NCBI GenBank assembly: GCA_965649825.1
Contig: OZ287710.1
Location: 310,001-374,000 of the forward strand
Source: Penicillus capitatus
Taxonomy: Eukaryota; Chlorophyta
Direction of reading: 5' to 3'
Length of the DNA stretch: 64,000 bases
The notes under the pieces were generated by a model. It saw only the letters and a list, made by a program, of their open reading frames with translations, had not been told where the DNA came from and made no database searches. The translations under genes were made by a program, and so were the position numbers. Position 1 is the stretch's first letter. Each line of letters begins with the position of its first letter. This document shows positions 32,397-43,130 of this stretch, in pieces.

Positions 32397-33108
32397 ATGG
32401 TGGCACGCATCTTTTTAGCACTCTTGTGCGGGGCGACGCTCTTTCATGTTGCCGTGACCGCGGAATCGTCCATGTGCCGCGAGGAGACTGAAGCGGGCAG
32501 TGGCGTCGTCTTTGTTGATGGCGACTGCAAGAGTGCCTGCTCGGACTGTAAGTCTTCGATTGCTTGTACAACGAGATCTTTCCAGATCCAAAGCTGTGTG
32601 GTGAGCAGTCGGGGTTTTGTGTCCTGGATATGCGTGCAACTGCTACGCGGAGTATGACGGATCGTGTATGCTCAATGTCAAGAGGCAGCTTCGTGTGCAT
32701 CGTGCTTTCTGCCTTGTTCCAATTTTGTCCTTGCAACAAACAGAAAGACTCTTTTTGGGCGACGCCAGAGTTGATGGTGTAGAGTCTTCTGCAAATATCT
32801 TCTGGCCACTGCCGTGGACGCCCGTTACTCCGCCTATGGAACCAGAACCGGTGTCGACGCCCGCACCAGCGCCAGAACCTCAGACAGAACCGGTGTCGAC
32901 GCCCGCACCAGCACCCGAGCCAGAGGCCGAATCGGTGTCTGTGCCAGCGCCAGCACTCGAATCCCAGGCAGAACCGGTGTCTGCGCCAGAACCGGTTTCT
33001 TCCACCACTTTCATCCCTCTATCGACGGCACCAGGTAGCCAGTCGTCGGTGGATGTGATGGAGGAGTTTGCAAAGAGCGATCCGTTAGAGAAACACGAGC
33101 ACCCATGA
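32397..33108 (+). CDS. Secreted cysteine-rich protein B (new family) with repetitive Pro/Ala/Glu tail
   Basis: A two-exon gene of 216 residues: exon 1 32397-32547, exon 2 32609-33108, phases matching. Signal peptide MVARIFLALLCGATLFHVAV. The Cys-rich part includes ESSMCREET, GDCKSACSD, then LCPGYACNCYAEYDGSC and LNVKRQLRVHRAFC, the same 31-residue pattern as protein A. The C-terminus carries about four imperfect repeats of the unit EPVSTPAPAPEPQT (32835-33000), which is a likely extended, possibly glycosylated linker, then an acidic tail. No known family. It lies 185 nt after MED8 on the same strand. Confidence 0.7.
32835..33000 (+). repeat. Imperfect tandem repeat of 42-48 nt within secreted protein B
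   Basis: About four copies of a unit built on GAACCGGTGTCGACGCCCGC and its variants, encoding PVSTPAPAPEP-type sequence. Copies 1 and 2 are nearly identical at the DNA level, later ones are diverged, which suggests recent slippage or unequal crossing-over in a surface-protein linker. Confidence 0.75.
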
Positions 33109-33575
33109 AGTCGCAGAATCGCATCTGCTTGCCAACTGGCCGATTGCTGGCGCGCAGGTTGCGATTGTTCTGCTTTATCTCTTTGCCCCACGGACGATTG
33201 ACAAAAACACTGTCATCCCGCGCCGAAGCCATGTTTTTTCTTTTTCTGACAATGACCTCTCCTTTCAGGGTGTCGCATAGACACGATGTTTTTTGATTCG
33301 ATAGTTGGACCAGTGCTTGTTGTCTGAAACCAAATCAGATCTATGTCTGATATGTGTGTTTGCAAGAATATTTTGTGTTGCATCTCACTCTCTCGTAAGA
33401 ACACCCTCGTGTGGTGAATTTCAAACGACGCGTCACGTCATAACTAACCAGTGTCGTGACGTCATGCATTCTCGCGAGCAGACAACCAATGAAATATCCC
33501 CAAAGAGCTGGACACATTTCGATATCTACCTACTGTTGCCGCAGCGCCTAAGCTGTCTCGACGTTTTGTGAAAAA
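33109..33575. other. Intergenic region before the copper ATPase gene
   Basis: About 470 nt holding the end of secreted protein B and the promoter of the copper ATPase gene. Short frames on both strands lack any domain. An inverted motif around ACGCGTCACGTCA / GTGTCGTGACGTCATG near 33428-33467 resembles CRE/bZIP-type sites (TGACGTCA-like). Confidence 0.35.
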
Positions 33576-36500
33576 ATGGCCGGCAAAGAGACGTCGCACT
33601 CGGTTCCTGAGAGCTCCATGGTGGAGCTCACACCGCTCTTGGCGCACAAGAGAGTCCGTATCTCCGTGAATGGAATGACGTGCACGAGTTGTTCCAACTC
33701 CGTGGAGCGTTCCATTCGGTGAACACCTTTTCCTTTCCATCTCTACGTGCAAACTGCTTCGATGGATCTAGAAATCTCGATGGAGTGCAGCATGTCAGTG
33801 TCGCTCTCATTCAAGAAATGGCCGAAGTGCGATGATATCTATGTATTGGCTGTATATGAGAGCATCTGTGTGTTGGTGATGCTAGGTTGAATACAATGAA
33901 GAACTGTGCGCCGTTCCGTCAATCTTGAATGCTATCGAGGAAGCAGGATTCGATGCTGCTGTCAAGATAGAAAGACAGGAGAACAGTGGCATTCAGATCT
34001 GTCAGTTGAGAATTCATGGCATGGTCTGTTCTGCCTGCAGCAACGGCATCAAGAGCGAACTGGAAGATGTCCACGGCATCCATCGCGTCGACGTTGCACT
34101 CACTCTAGGCGAAGCCGAAGTCGAATACGACAGCAGGAGAATTACAACCGTAAACCGATCGATTATCCAATGAAGTCGACAAAAACTGAATGGATAGGAT
34201 CGCATTGTGGAGAGGATCGAGGAGATTGGATTCGAAGCAGAGATCATTGGATCTTTGAGTGCAGACAGAGCTATCTTCTCTATCTCCAACATGACCTGCT
34301 CATCCTGCACAGACAAAGTGGAAAAAGCTCTGTTCAGTAGGCCAGGTGTGCTGCATGCCGCTGTGAATCTTTTAACCAACGAAGCAGAAGTCGGAAGAAT
34401 CGCCAGAGACTGCGTGGACGACTCAACGGATCCTGTGTGTGCAGGTGGAGTTCAATCCTGATTTAGTCGGTCCCAGAGACATCGTTCAGCTGATCGAGTG
34501 CCTTGGTTATCCTTGTCGGTTGAAGGCAGAGAGTGATCGAAAATCGGCAACAGATAACGAAATCCGGCACTGGAGGCGTCTCTGTCTGCTCAGTTTGATC
34601 TTTACGCTTCCCGTCTTTGTCATGGCTATGGTCCTCCCGAAGATACCGCATGTCAAAGATTGGATCAAGACAGAGATTGGTGGATTTCCACTTGACGTTC
34701 TCTTCAAGTGGCTCCTCACGACTCCTGTGCAGTTTGTGATCGGATGGAACTTTCAAATTGGAGCATATCGGTATGTCCTGTACTCATTGCTCGGCAGGGA
34801 AGAGATGTATGATGCGTTCGTTGGTTGCAGGTCTTTGAGGCATGGATCTGCGAACATGGACGTACTGGTAGCGCTCGGAACCGATGCTTCCTACATATAT
34901 TCCGTCATTTCCGTTCTCACGCATCGAATTATGCATCATCACGCATCTGACTATAGCCCAACAGATTTCTTCGAAACATCGGCGATGTTAATCACATTCA
35001 TTCTGTTTGGCCGTTTTCTGGAAACGGCAGCCAAAGGAAAGACATCCGAGGCCATTACTAAGCTCATTCAACTTATGCCGGACACAGCCATTCTGGTTTC
35101 TCTTGGAAAAGAAAACGAAGTGGTGCATGAGGAGGAGATCGAGGGATCGCTGGTACAGAAAGGCGACTACTTGAAGGTCTACCCTGGCGGCCGCATTCCT
35201 GCAGACGGCGAAGTGGTGACCGGAAACTCCCACGTCAACGAAGCAATGATCACCGGGGAATCCACTCCCGTTGCCAAAACCCCTGGAGACTCAGTCATCG
35301 GCGGGACAGTGAACATGGGCGGATTGCTCATTGTACGTGCTCAGAGAGTGGGGTCGGAGACGGCCCTTTCCCAAATCGTACGCCTTGTGGAGAATGCTCA
35401 GTTGTCGAAGGCGCCCATTCAGTACATTGCCGATAGAATCTCTGCCGTTTTTGTACCTGTGGTGATGGCGTTGGCCTTTATGACGTGGCTCGCGTGGTAC
35501 CTGTCGGGTGTGACGAATCGTTATCCAGATGATTGGTTACCACAAGGGCACAACCATTTTCTGTTCTCGCTCCTGTTCGGCATCGCCGTTCTTGTCATTG
35601 CCTGTCCTTGTGCTCTGGGACTCGCCACGCCGACAGCTGTCATGGTGGGCACAGGAATTGGTGCACAGCTGGGAATCTTGATTAAAGGCAATTCGGCATT
35701 TCATTAAATAGCTGGTCGATAGATCGTGCATGAATGGTTTAGGTGGAGATGCTTTGGAGAAGGCGCATAAAGTTGATACGGTGCTGTTTGACAAAACGGG
35801 GACATTGACCATGGGGAAGCCGACGGTGGTCGCAGAAAGACTCTTTGGACAGAGCGTGCCTCTAGAACAGTTTTATCTTATGGTGGCCGCCGCCGAGCAA
35901 CAGACGGATCACCCTCTCTCATCTGCGCTCATGAACAAAGCCGCCCAAGTTGTCACTGGATCCGTTCCAGAAGCTGTGATAAAGATGAAGGACTGGGTTC
36001 CTTCACGCACAGATGAAGAGATGCGACCCGGACGAGGCGTCTTGTGCTGGATCGAAGCAGGGATACTGTCTGAGCTCCCCCATTATGCTGGCTCTTCCAC
36101 TGAAGGCCGTGTGAGAATTGCAGTCGGGAATCGGCAAATGATGGTCGAAGAAAACATCGCCATATCTGCAGAAGTGAGCCTGACACGAGCGCTTTGACGA
36201 ACGGCTTTGTACTAAATAATGTGTGATGCATGTAGATGGATTCTTATTGCCGACAGGAGCAGTCCGATGGACACACTTCTGTGATCGTTGCTCTGGACAC
36301 TGATGTGATAGGCGTCATCAGCGTCAGCGATCCACCTAAGCTCGAAGCCCGAGGTGTTGTCGCGGCACTCGAGCGACAGGGCATCGCCAGTTGCATCGTC
36401 ACAGGTAAGAGCCTCTCGAATTTCAAACAGCACAGAAGTACCGTCGGGGCTTTCTGCGTCAGGGGACAACTGGCGAACAGCGCATGCCATTGCATCGAAA

Positions 36501-37035
36501 GTCGGTATCAAGGACGTCATGGCAGAGGTTCTACCTGCCTGGAAAGCAAACAAGGTCTGCCGATGCGCAACACACAAAGAAAGGATCCACTGACAATGCA
36601 AGGGTGTGATGCATCCAGGTTAAGGAGCTTCAGAAAGATGGTCACGTCGTAGCCATGATAGGCGATGGCATTAACGACGCTCCCGCCCTCGTGGCAGCTG
36701 ACGTGGGAATGGCTATCGCTTCCGGCACCGACACCGCCATCGAAGCGGCTGACTACGTTCTGATGCACGACAATCTCGAAGACGTGGTCACTGCTATCGA
36801 TCTCTCCCGCAAAACCTTTGCGAGAATTCAGCTAAACTACTTCTGGGCTTTCCTCTACAACACATTGATGATTCCCATTGCTGCCGGAGTGTTCTATCCC
36901 TCGTTTCAGTTGCGGTTACCCCCTTGGATTGCTGGTGGTGCCATGGCCCTCAGTTCTTTCAGCGTCGTCTGTTCCAGTCTCTTACTCAGGCGCTATCGAA
37001 AACCACACATCGACTTGCATAGCATTCAGGGATGA
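33576..37035 (+). CDS. Copper-transporting P1B-type ATPase with three HMA domains
   Basis: A CPx-ATPase of the ATP7/RAN1/CCC2 type. Three N-terminal heavy-metal-binding domains carry [16 protein letters not shown] and NMTCSSCT. The membrane core follows with [20 protein letters not shown], the actuator motif [11 protein letters not shown], and the copper-site helix [17 protein letters not shown] (CPC). After an intron near 35700-35745 come the phosphorylation motif [10 protein letters not shown], the HP motif [10 protein letters not shown], and further on [18 protein letters not shown] with [14 protein letters not shown], then the last two spans. About nine introns of 40-60 nt. It pumps Cu(I) across the Golgi, thylakoid, envelope or plasma membrane; with three HMA domains and no obvious transit peptide, a secretory-pathway location is more likely than plastid. 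Confidence 0.92.
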
Positions 37036-37111
37036 GTTTCCCATTGCTGCTCCGTTTGATGTGACGTGTAATATTCGGTGACGGAGGCCGAGAATATTCT
37101 TGGCTTCGTCT

Positions 37112-37375
37112 TCGATGCTGGCGAATCATTCGGTGTGCCCTTTTTGTTCTTGTTCGTCGTGGGAATTCTCTCAAAGTCCACTCACTATTTTGACGGACTC
37201 TGAAAAACAAAGTGTAACCTGTGCGTCGCTGTTCTGCTATCGAAGTGTCTGTCTGTTTGTCATCTGCACGAATTGTCTCGGTTGTGGTGGTCGCGCCGTC
37301 TGCACTTCATTTGCTGGATCTTATCGAGGCGAATCTCGTCCTCTGCACGCTGGGTGGTGTAAAGAAGTGGAATAG
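37112..37375 (+). CDS. Possible small Cys-rich (zinc-ribbon-like) protein
   Basis: An open frame of 87 residues with about 12 Cys in CxxC-type pairs (CPFCSC, CASLFC, CTNCLGC) and a basic tail ending before TAG at 37373. The stop is only 5 nt before the SPX gene start on the same strand. It could be a small zinc-binding protein, an upstream reading frame in the SPX leader, or chance. No family is recognised. Confidence 0.3.
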   Translation, partial: SMLANHSVCPFCSCSSWEFSQSPLTILTDSEKQSVTCASLFCYRSVCLFVICTNCLGCGGRAVCTSFAGSYRGESRPLHAGWCKEVE

Positions 37376-37380
37376 GAGAT

Positions 37381-38427
37381 GAAATTTGGCAAAGTGTTGC
37401 AAGACACTGCCGGGTACTTTCCCGAGAAGCGCTTCCTCAGTTATAAGAAACTGAAGAAGCTCTTGAAAACGATGGTCTCCGAGGGACCAAGTGAACTCCG
37501 TCCATTGCTCTTTGCGCTTTACTGAGTTGACGGCTATAATAGACAAAACGGAGAACGCGTCTGAAACCCCACAACCGAGATCTCACACAACAGTGTGACC
37601 CACTTCTATTCCGAGTCGGAGTTCACGGAAAGAGTGATTTAGGAAAGGAAGGGGCTACCTCCGCAAAAGGTTTCATTCCTGAGATGCCTCAATCAAGTAC
37701 GACGAGCACCGATCCACGGAAACGTTGCCTGTTAGAATGCCTTACTGTATGGCAGGAGCTCCATGCATTGAATTCCTATTTCATTGGTGAAGAAGAGAGT
37801 ATGGTCATTCGCATTCAGGCACTCGCATCTGCAATAAACGCCGCACAAGTGGAGGATAAGGCAAAGTACTCCGGATCTGTAGTTCAGTTCCACGGAGATC
37901 TCGTGGCGTTGTTTCATTGGGTGATCCTGAACTACGCTGCCGTCACCAAGATTCTCAAGAAGTGTGACAAGTTGCTGGAAGGGCAGCCCATTCGCCAGAC
38001 GTATCTGATGACGGTGGCGTTGCGGCAGCCGTTCTACTCGACAGAACAGATTGAGAAACTGGCGAAGCAGTGTGAACAGATGATCATCGATGTCAATCTC
38101 TCACCAGAAGCTTCTCGAAGACTCGAGAGGTCTCCATCCATCACTCTCTTTTCTGAGAATCTCCACACAGAGAAGGAAGGGAAAGAGCCCTGTCTCAATC
38201 GCATGCTCTATGCCATTCAGACATGGAGAGATCTGGGAGACAATGCCCATACGCCATCCACAGTGCTGCCCTATTCGAAGCCCCTTCCTGACAGCATGAA
38301 AATGCTGGAAAAATGCAAAGAGCATTCATCGGCGATAAAGAAGAGAGCTCATCTGGAGAAGAGGACTCACCTGGACGAGAACGCAGAGGTGCCCCCAATC
38401 AAAATAGCTAGAGTCTCAGATTCGTAG
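37381..38427 (+). CDS. SPX-domain protein (phosphate sensing)
   Basis: Exon 1 begins with the SPX start MKFGKVLQDTAGYFPEKRFL followed by SYKKLKKLLKTM, the alpha1-alpha2 region with basic residues that bind inositol pyrophosphate. One or more introns lie between about 37469 and 37685. The rest of the SPX domain follows: CLTVWQELHALNSYFIGEEE, FHGDLVALFHWVILNYAAVT, KILKKCDKLLEGQPIRQTYL. After this comes a disordered Ser/Lys/Glu-rich tail (MLEKCKEHSSAIKKRAHLEK) with no EXS, RING, MFS or VTC domain. SPX-only proteins act as phosphate-status sensors that bind PHR-type transcription factors in plants; the same job here is an inference. Confidence 0.85.
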
Positions 38428-38815
38428 AGACATTGGGCTGGACGACTTCGAACCCACTTGTATAAAACGAGGATTAAGAAGAGAAATGCCTAAGACCTAC
38501 ATCGATTCCGTCGATCTATTATCAATTGGTTCACCATTCTCCCACTTGGAGAAGGTTGTCAAGATGGTTGTTGCTGTGACTGTGTTGGAGAATCAAACAG
38601 AAATGCAACGTTTGAAGCGTTTTCCCTTTGTTTTCCCATGAGGGTAAAGATGAAATGCCATTGAAGAAGTCCTCGTAGAAAAGCTGGCATGATGTGGCAT
38701 GATCATCCAGCCGCGTTACGCTCCCTGTTACACGTACTGTACAGCTCATCGCCGCCAGTTCAATGGAAAACGGCGCCCGACCTTACAGTGCAACTAAGGA
38801 CGGTACGGATGCGTG
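38428..38815. other. Intergenic region before IMPDH
   Basis: About 390 nt, expected to hold the SPX 3' UTR and the IMPDH promoter. A minus-strand frame at 38531-38749 has no recognisable domain. I see nothing else. Confidence 0.35.
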
Positions 38816-40800
38816 ATGACGTTTGAGAGGAGCGCAGACGGATCGGTTCTAGGATGGAAAGCGACAGAAGTTTTCTCGCAGGGTGTGACCTACTCTTACG
38901 ACGACATCATTCTCCTGCCAGGATACATCAGCTTCGGAGCCGACGATGTAGGAAAATCCGAGACGATGGTCAGCAACTGTTTGGCATTAGGTCTCCGTGG
39001 AGACACAACTCACGAGGAATATCCGATTGAAGACGCCACTGGTGTCATCGCCAATGGATACCGTGACCGAAGTCGAAATGGCAGTGTCTATGGCTTCTGT
39101 ATGTGCTCGAGACGCGCATCAGTGAGAGAAGTGACGTGGATTCCTCATAGGTTGGCGGTTTGGGATTTGTCCATTACAATACAACAATTGATGAACAAGT
39201 CACTTTCGTGGAGCGCGTGAAGAGGCATGAGATGGGATATGTGGTATCGCCTGTTGTCATGGGTCCTTCCAACACCATCGGCGACATTGAAGAGCTCAGA
39301 GTCTGTCACCCGGTTCCTTGGATCTGAGGAATCATCGAAGATGTGTCTCCCAGAACGTGTCCGGATTCAGCAGTGTCTGCATCACGGATACAGGCAGCAT
39401 AGGTGGCATGCTGTTAGGTGAGAGAAAAATATGAGATACTGTGTGCCACGAGAACAAATGTTATGGCGGGCAGGGATTGTCACATCCAGGGATATGGACT
39501 TCGTGGCCGACCAGCAGACGCCGCTCAAGGATATCATGACAGAGTGGGTTGCCTGCCCCTCAACGATGCAGTTGTGTTTTATGTGTTGGGCATCAGAGAT
39601 GTGATGACGGTCATGGAGGGATCCACCGTTGCAGACGCTGTGGAGATCTTCAAAGCCAGACCCGTCGGTCGTTTGCCCGTTGTCAATAACAAAAAAGAGC
39701 TGGCGCGCAAAAGCACTCATCTATCTATGGTCTCTGAGCCATTGTGTTCACCTGCAGGTGGGACTGATCACACGCTCTTACTTACGTGAACTGCATCGAC
39801 ACCCCAAAACAGCGAAGCCATCGTTCGATGCCATGGGTCGATTGATGGTCGGAGCTGCCGTCGGGACACGCGAATCCGACCGGGAGCGTGTTCGGCGGCT
39901 GTTCGAGGCAAAGGTCGATGTCGTGATCGTCGATTCTTCTCAAGGGAACTCCATCTATCAGCTCGAGATGTTAAAGTACATCAAACAAAACTGTCCAGGT
40001 ATCGATCGCATTCGATGGGAGACTGCCTAAGAGTGAACAACAGGACTGGATGTGATCTGTGGAAACGTGGTGACGGCAAGACAAGCAATGAATCTGATTG
40101 AAGGCGGGGCAGATGCCATTCGTGTTGGGATGGGATCCGGATCCATCTGCACCACTCAAGAAGTGGATCCCTTCTGTCGACAGACGCGATCGACAGGTGT
40201 GGTGTCAGGTTTGTGCGGTGGGGCGTGGACAGGCAAATGCCGTGTATCACGTGGCACGCCTTTGCTGTGCTCGTGGCATACCTGTTATCGCGGATGGAGG
40301 GATACAGAATTCGGGACACATTGTTAAAGCACTATCCCTAGGAGCGTCCTGTGTGATGTGCGGTTCTCTGCTTGCTGGAACGAACGAGGCTCCAGGAAAG
40401 TTCTTTGTGAACGATGGTATGCGTGTGAAAGTGTATCGTGGTATGGGATCTCTTGAAGCCATGGCAAAAGGCAGCGAAACACGATACATGTCCGATACAC
40501 AAAACCTCAAGATCGCTCAAGGTGTTTCAGGAACTGTCCCAGATAGAGGAACCATTCACAAGATGGTTCCGTATCTTGTTCAGGCCGTCAAGCACGGCTT
40601 GCAGGTATGGCATCAAAAACATCTAAGTATGGTCAACCAGAGGCAATGTTTGAAATGTAAAGGATCTTGGTGCGCAAACCATAGAAGCTGCTCACAGAAT
40701 GGTGCATAGTGATGAGCTATGGTTAGAAGTACGAACATCCGGGGCGGTGAAAGAGGGAGGTGTCCATCATCTGCATTCCTACGAGCTGAGGAGATGGTAG
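38816..40800 (+). CDS. IMPDH: Inosine-5'-monophosphate dehydrogenase
   Basis: Converts IMP to XMP with NAD+, the committed step of guanine nucleotide synthesis. Motifs in order: [15 protein letters not shown], (43-nt intron) [20 protein letters not shown] then [31 protein letters not shown], two CBS modules ([11 protein letters not shown] and [19 protein letters not shown]), [50 protein letters not shown], the catalytic loop [14 protein letters not shown] with its Cys, [45 protein letters not shown] and a C-terminal HSYELRRW. Length is normal for eukaryotic IMPDH. About eight short introns. The ATG at 38816 is preceded in frame only by GTG. Confidence 0.93.
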
Positions 40801-40957
40801 AGGGGTGACCGATTAAAGGTTAGCATCTCGAGTGCGCTCTCATGAAATCCAAACAATTTTCTTTCAGAAACAATTTCCCTTTGTGAAGGACAGAAAGCTA
40901 ACAGCAGTTGAAAAAAAATCAGTTATGGAGAAACCATTGGAATCAGCGCTTAACAGT

Positions 40958-42367
40958 TTATTGCGTGTCCTTGTTATGCATATGCCCGTTTGATGCGATG
41001 ACCGGAATATATCTGTGACCATTCTCTTGCTTGATCTGTGTGTAATTCTTGAGCTTTTCGCTTGTCCCATCAGAATCTCCTGACTTGACAGGCAAATCTG
41101 TCCTTAGCTGTGACTTGAGTGTTCCATCAATAGCGTACCACAATGCTCCTGCAGGTAATTTGTGTGAGAAAGAGTGAGGCAAGTAAAAGTGATTTCGGAC
41201 CGATCATACTAATGAGCAATCCGGTCACATTAAGCCATGAGAAGACAAAATCACTGAAAAGGATGGCACCCAAAATCGTCGAGATGATATTCTTCATTTG
41301 CCCGGCGACCATAGTCATGATTGGTTCGTTCACTCTGGTGCAAAGAAACGTTGAATGGTGAATCGTAATCCCAAGTGTGGCTGTGCCTAAAAGGACCACC
41401 TGCATGCATAGCCATCAAGGATCCATCCAGATGACCATATTCATCGTATCGATGCCTTACCTGAAATCCAGGAACGTTCCACGACGCATATTCATGCAAC
41501 CGTCGCGACTCTCCCGATGCAAAGAACCCAAAGATCAACATGGGAATGGACAGAGCGCTGTTGTAGAATATGAGCTCTGTCGCACAGAGATACCGATTTG
41601 ATCGGCAAAGGGTGATCTCATGGAACGATGCTGCTCACCAACAGTGCTCGTATCTTTGAGTCCTTTGATGTTCTTCATGAGAACCAGGTAGAGAGCTGTG
41701 AAAATGTTGTTGATAAACACAGCAGTGTATCCTACCAAGTTAAAAGTAGCATCCGTCCATGCCGCAAGAATGGCACCCATCATCATCACACCCGTCGTCA
41801 CTGCATGACCACACATGCATTGCTCAGTGCCATCTCACGTCCAAAGGAATGGCAGTCTGTACCATGTGTCACCGTATTGTGTTTCTTGCCGTATGCATAC
41901 TTTTCGAGTCCAAGCGTGATCAGCAACGTGAAGCGTCTCAGGGCAATGTACATGGGTACAGTGAGTCCTCCTGTGCCTGCAGGAAACACCAGGGCACCAA
42001 TGCCACTGCAGATAGCCATGCATCACAGATGTGTGAGATACTTATGAGTCCCGATACAACATTCATCACATTAACAACGGCTAAAGGCAGAACAAGCCTT
42101 GCCGTTTTCATCTCTAACTTCGGTCGGGAGACGATGTAACACACAGGCGCTGTAAAAGAGAGTTGCATCAGAGCAACCATGACTGGAAAAGGAAAGAGAT
42201 AGGTTGTAAACAGGGCCTAAACAGGAGAAGTGAGATACAGTGACGAGCGGATGGCGTAAGAGAGGGACCTTATTGACAAACTGGACGAGAAATGAAGCTG
42301 CGCCGAAGTAGAATGCGGCACTGAGCTTCACAAAGGAGGAGTGCTGTTGAGATGTCATGACCGTCAT
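40958..42367 (-). CDS. Nucleotide-sugar transporter (SLC35/drug-metabolite transporter family)
   Basis: A ten-span transporter read on the minus strand. It starts MTVMTSQQHSSFVKLSAAFY and GAASFLVQFVNKVPL, like SLC35D proteins. Later exons give PVMVALMQLSFTAPVCYIV, PLAVVNVMNVVSGLI, MYIALRRFTLLITLGLE (the ALRRF loop is conserved), GAILAAWTDATFNLVGYTAV then FINNIFTALYLVLMK, and the C-terminal CTRVNEPIMTMVAGQMKNII with FSDFVFSWLNVTGLLISM. The cytosolic tail ends near 40958. Such proteins exchange UDP- or GDP-sugars for the nucleoside monophosphate across the Golgi or ER membrane. About six introns. Substrate cannot be told from sequence. Confidence 0.8.
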
Positions 42368-42626
42368 TGTACAACACTATGAACTAACACAGTCTTCTCT
42401 AAGCTCTGCTTCGCGTCCGTTTTGTAAAGTCGTTTCTGAAAAAAGAAGCCCGTTGGCAAATCAACCAGCTGCACCCTTGAAATCCGAATTGGGAGGCCCC
42501 CCGGGAACGGAGACTTGAACGGTGGAGCGGATCAAGAGAATAACCAAATAGCGCTTAGGAAACTGAGAGAGTCGACTCGCAGACAAGACAGTCGTTAACA
42601 GTCGAATGAGACATGTTGGCGATAAG

Positions 42627-43045
42627 ATGGCGGCCTTCACGTTTTCATGGAGTGCCAAAGACAGACCGAAAACAGTCACCACTGTTGACGCCGATCCTGG
42701 TGCCCACGATTTACTCCACTGCCCGTACGTCATATTTCATGCCGCGTCTGTCCCTAGGTGGCATTTCCAAAACGCTGCTCAAAATGCGTGATGTCTTTAT
42801 GAGTGAGATCCACACTTTCATGGATGCACAGGACCTGAACAAAGAGGAAGGTCAGAACACACATACTCTATACCTGCATGCGAGGATACGCCTACCGTTC
42901 ATTCTCTGCAGTTGCCCTGTTCGAAGAGGTGGTGTCAGATGCAGAAGAAACGAAGGAGACAGGAGGAACGAAGAGGACACGTCGCAGACAACAGTGGGGC
43001 AAATTCAAAAAGCCACGACCCACATACGGAAAGAAATCTCGTTGA
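42627..43045 (+). CDS. Small acidic/basic protein, possibly GON7-like
   Basis: A three-exon gene of about 90 residues with consistent phases. Exon 1 starts MAAFTFSWSAKDRPKTVTTV and ends at DADP; a 57-nt intron (GTGCCC..CTAG) joins to GGISKTLLKMRDVFMSEIHT and FMDAQDLNKEE; a second intron joins to VALFEEVVSDAEETKETGG and a very basic end (RTRRRQQWGKFKKPRPTYGK) before TGA at 43043. Size, one amphipathic helix and an acidic patch are like the KEOPS/EKC subunit GON7, which supports tRNA t6A synthesis, but the basic tail is not typical. I hold this assignment weakly. An in-frame ATG 21 nt upstream is an alternative start. Confidence 0.5.
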
Positions 43046-43130
43046 CTGTTTTTCACAAGTTTCCATCCATATACAGTACACGCATCCACCAGATGGCGCT
43101 CCTTCATCTTATACAAGCAGAGAACACTGC

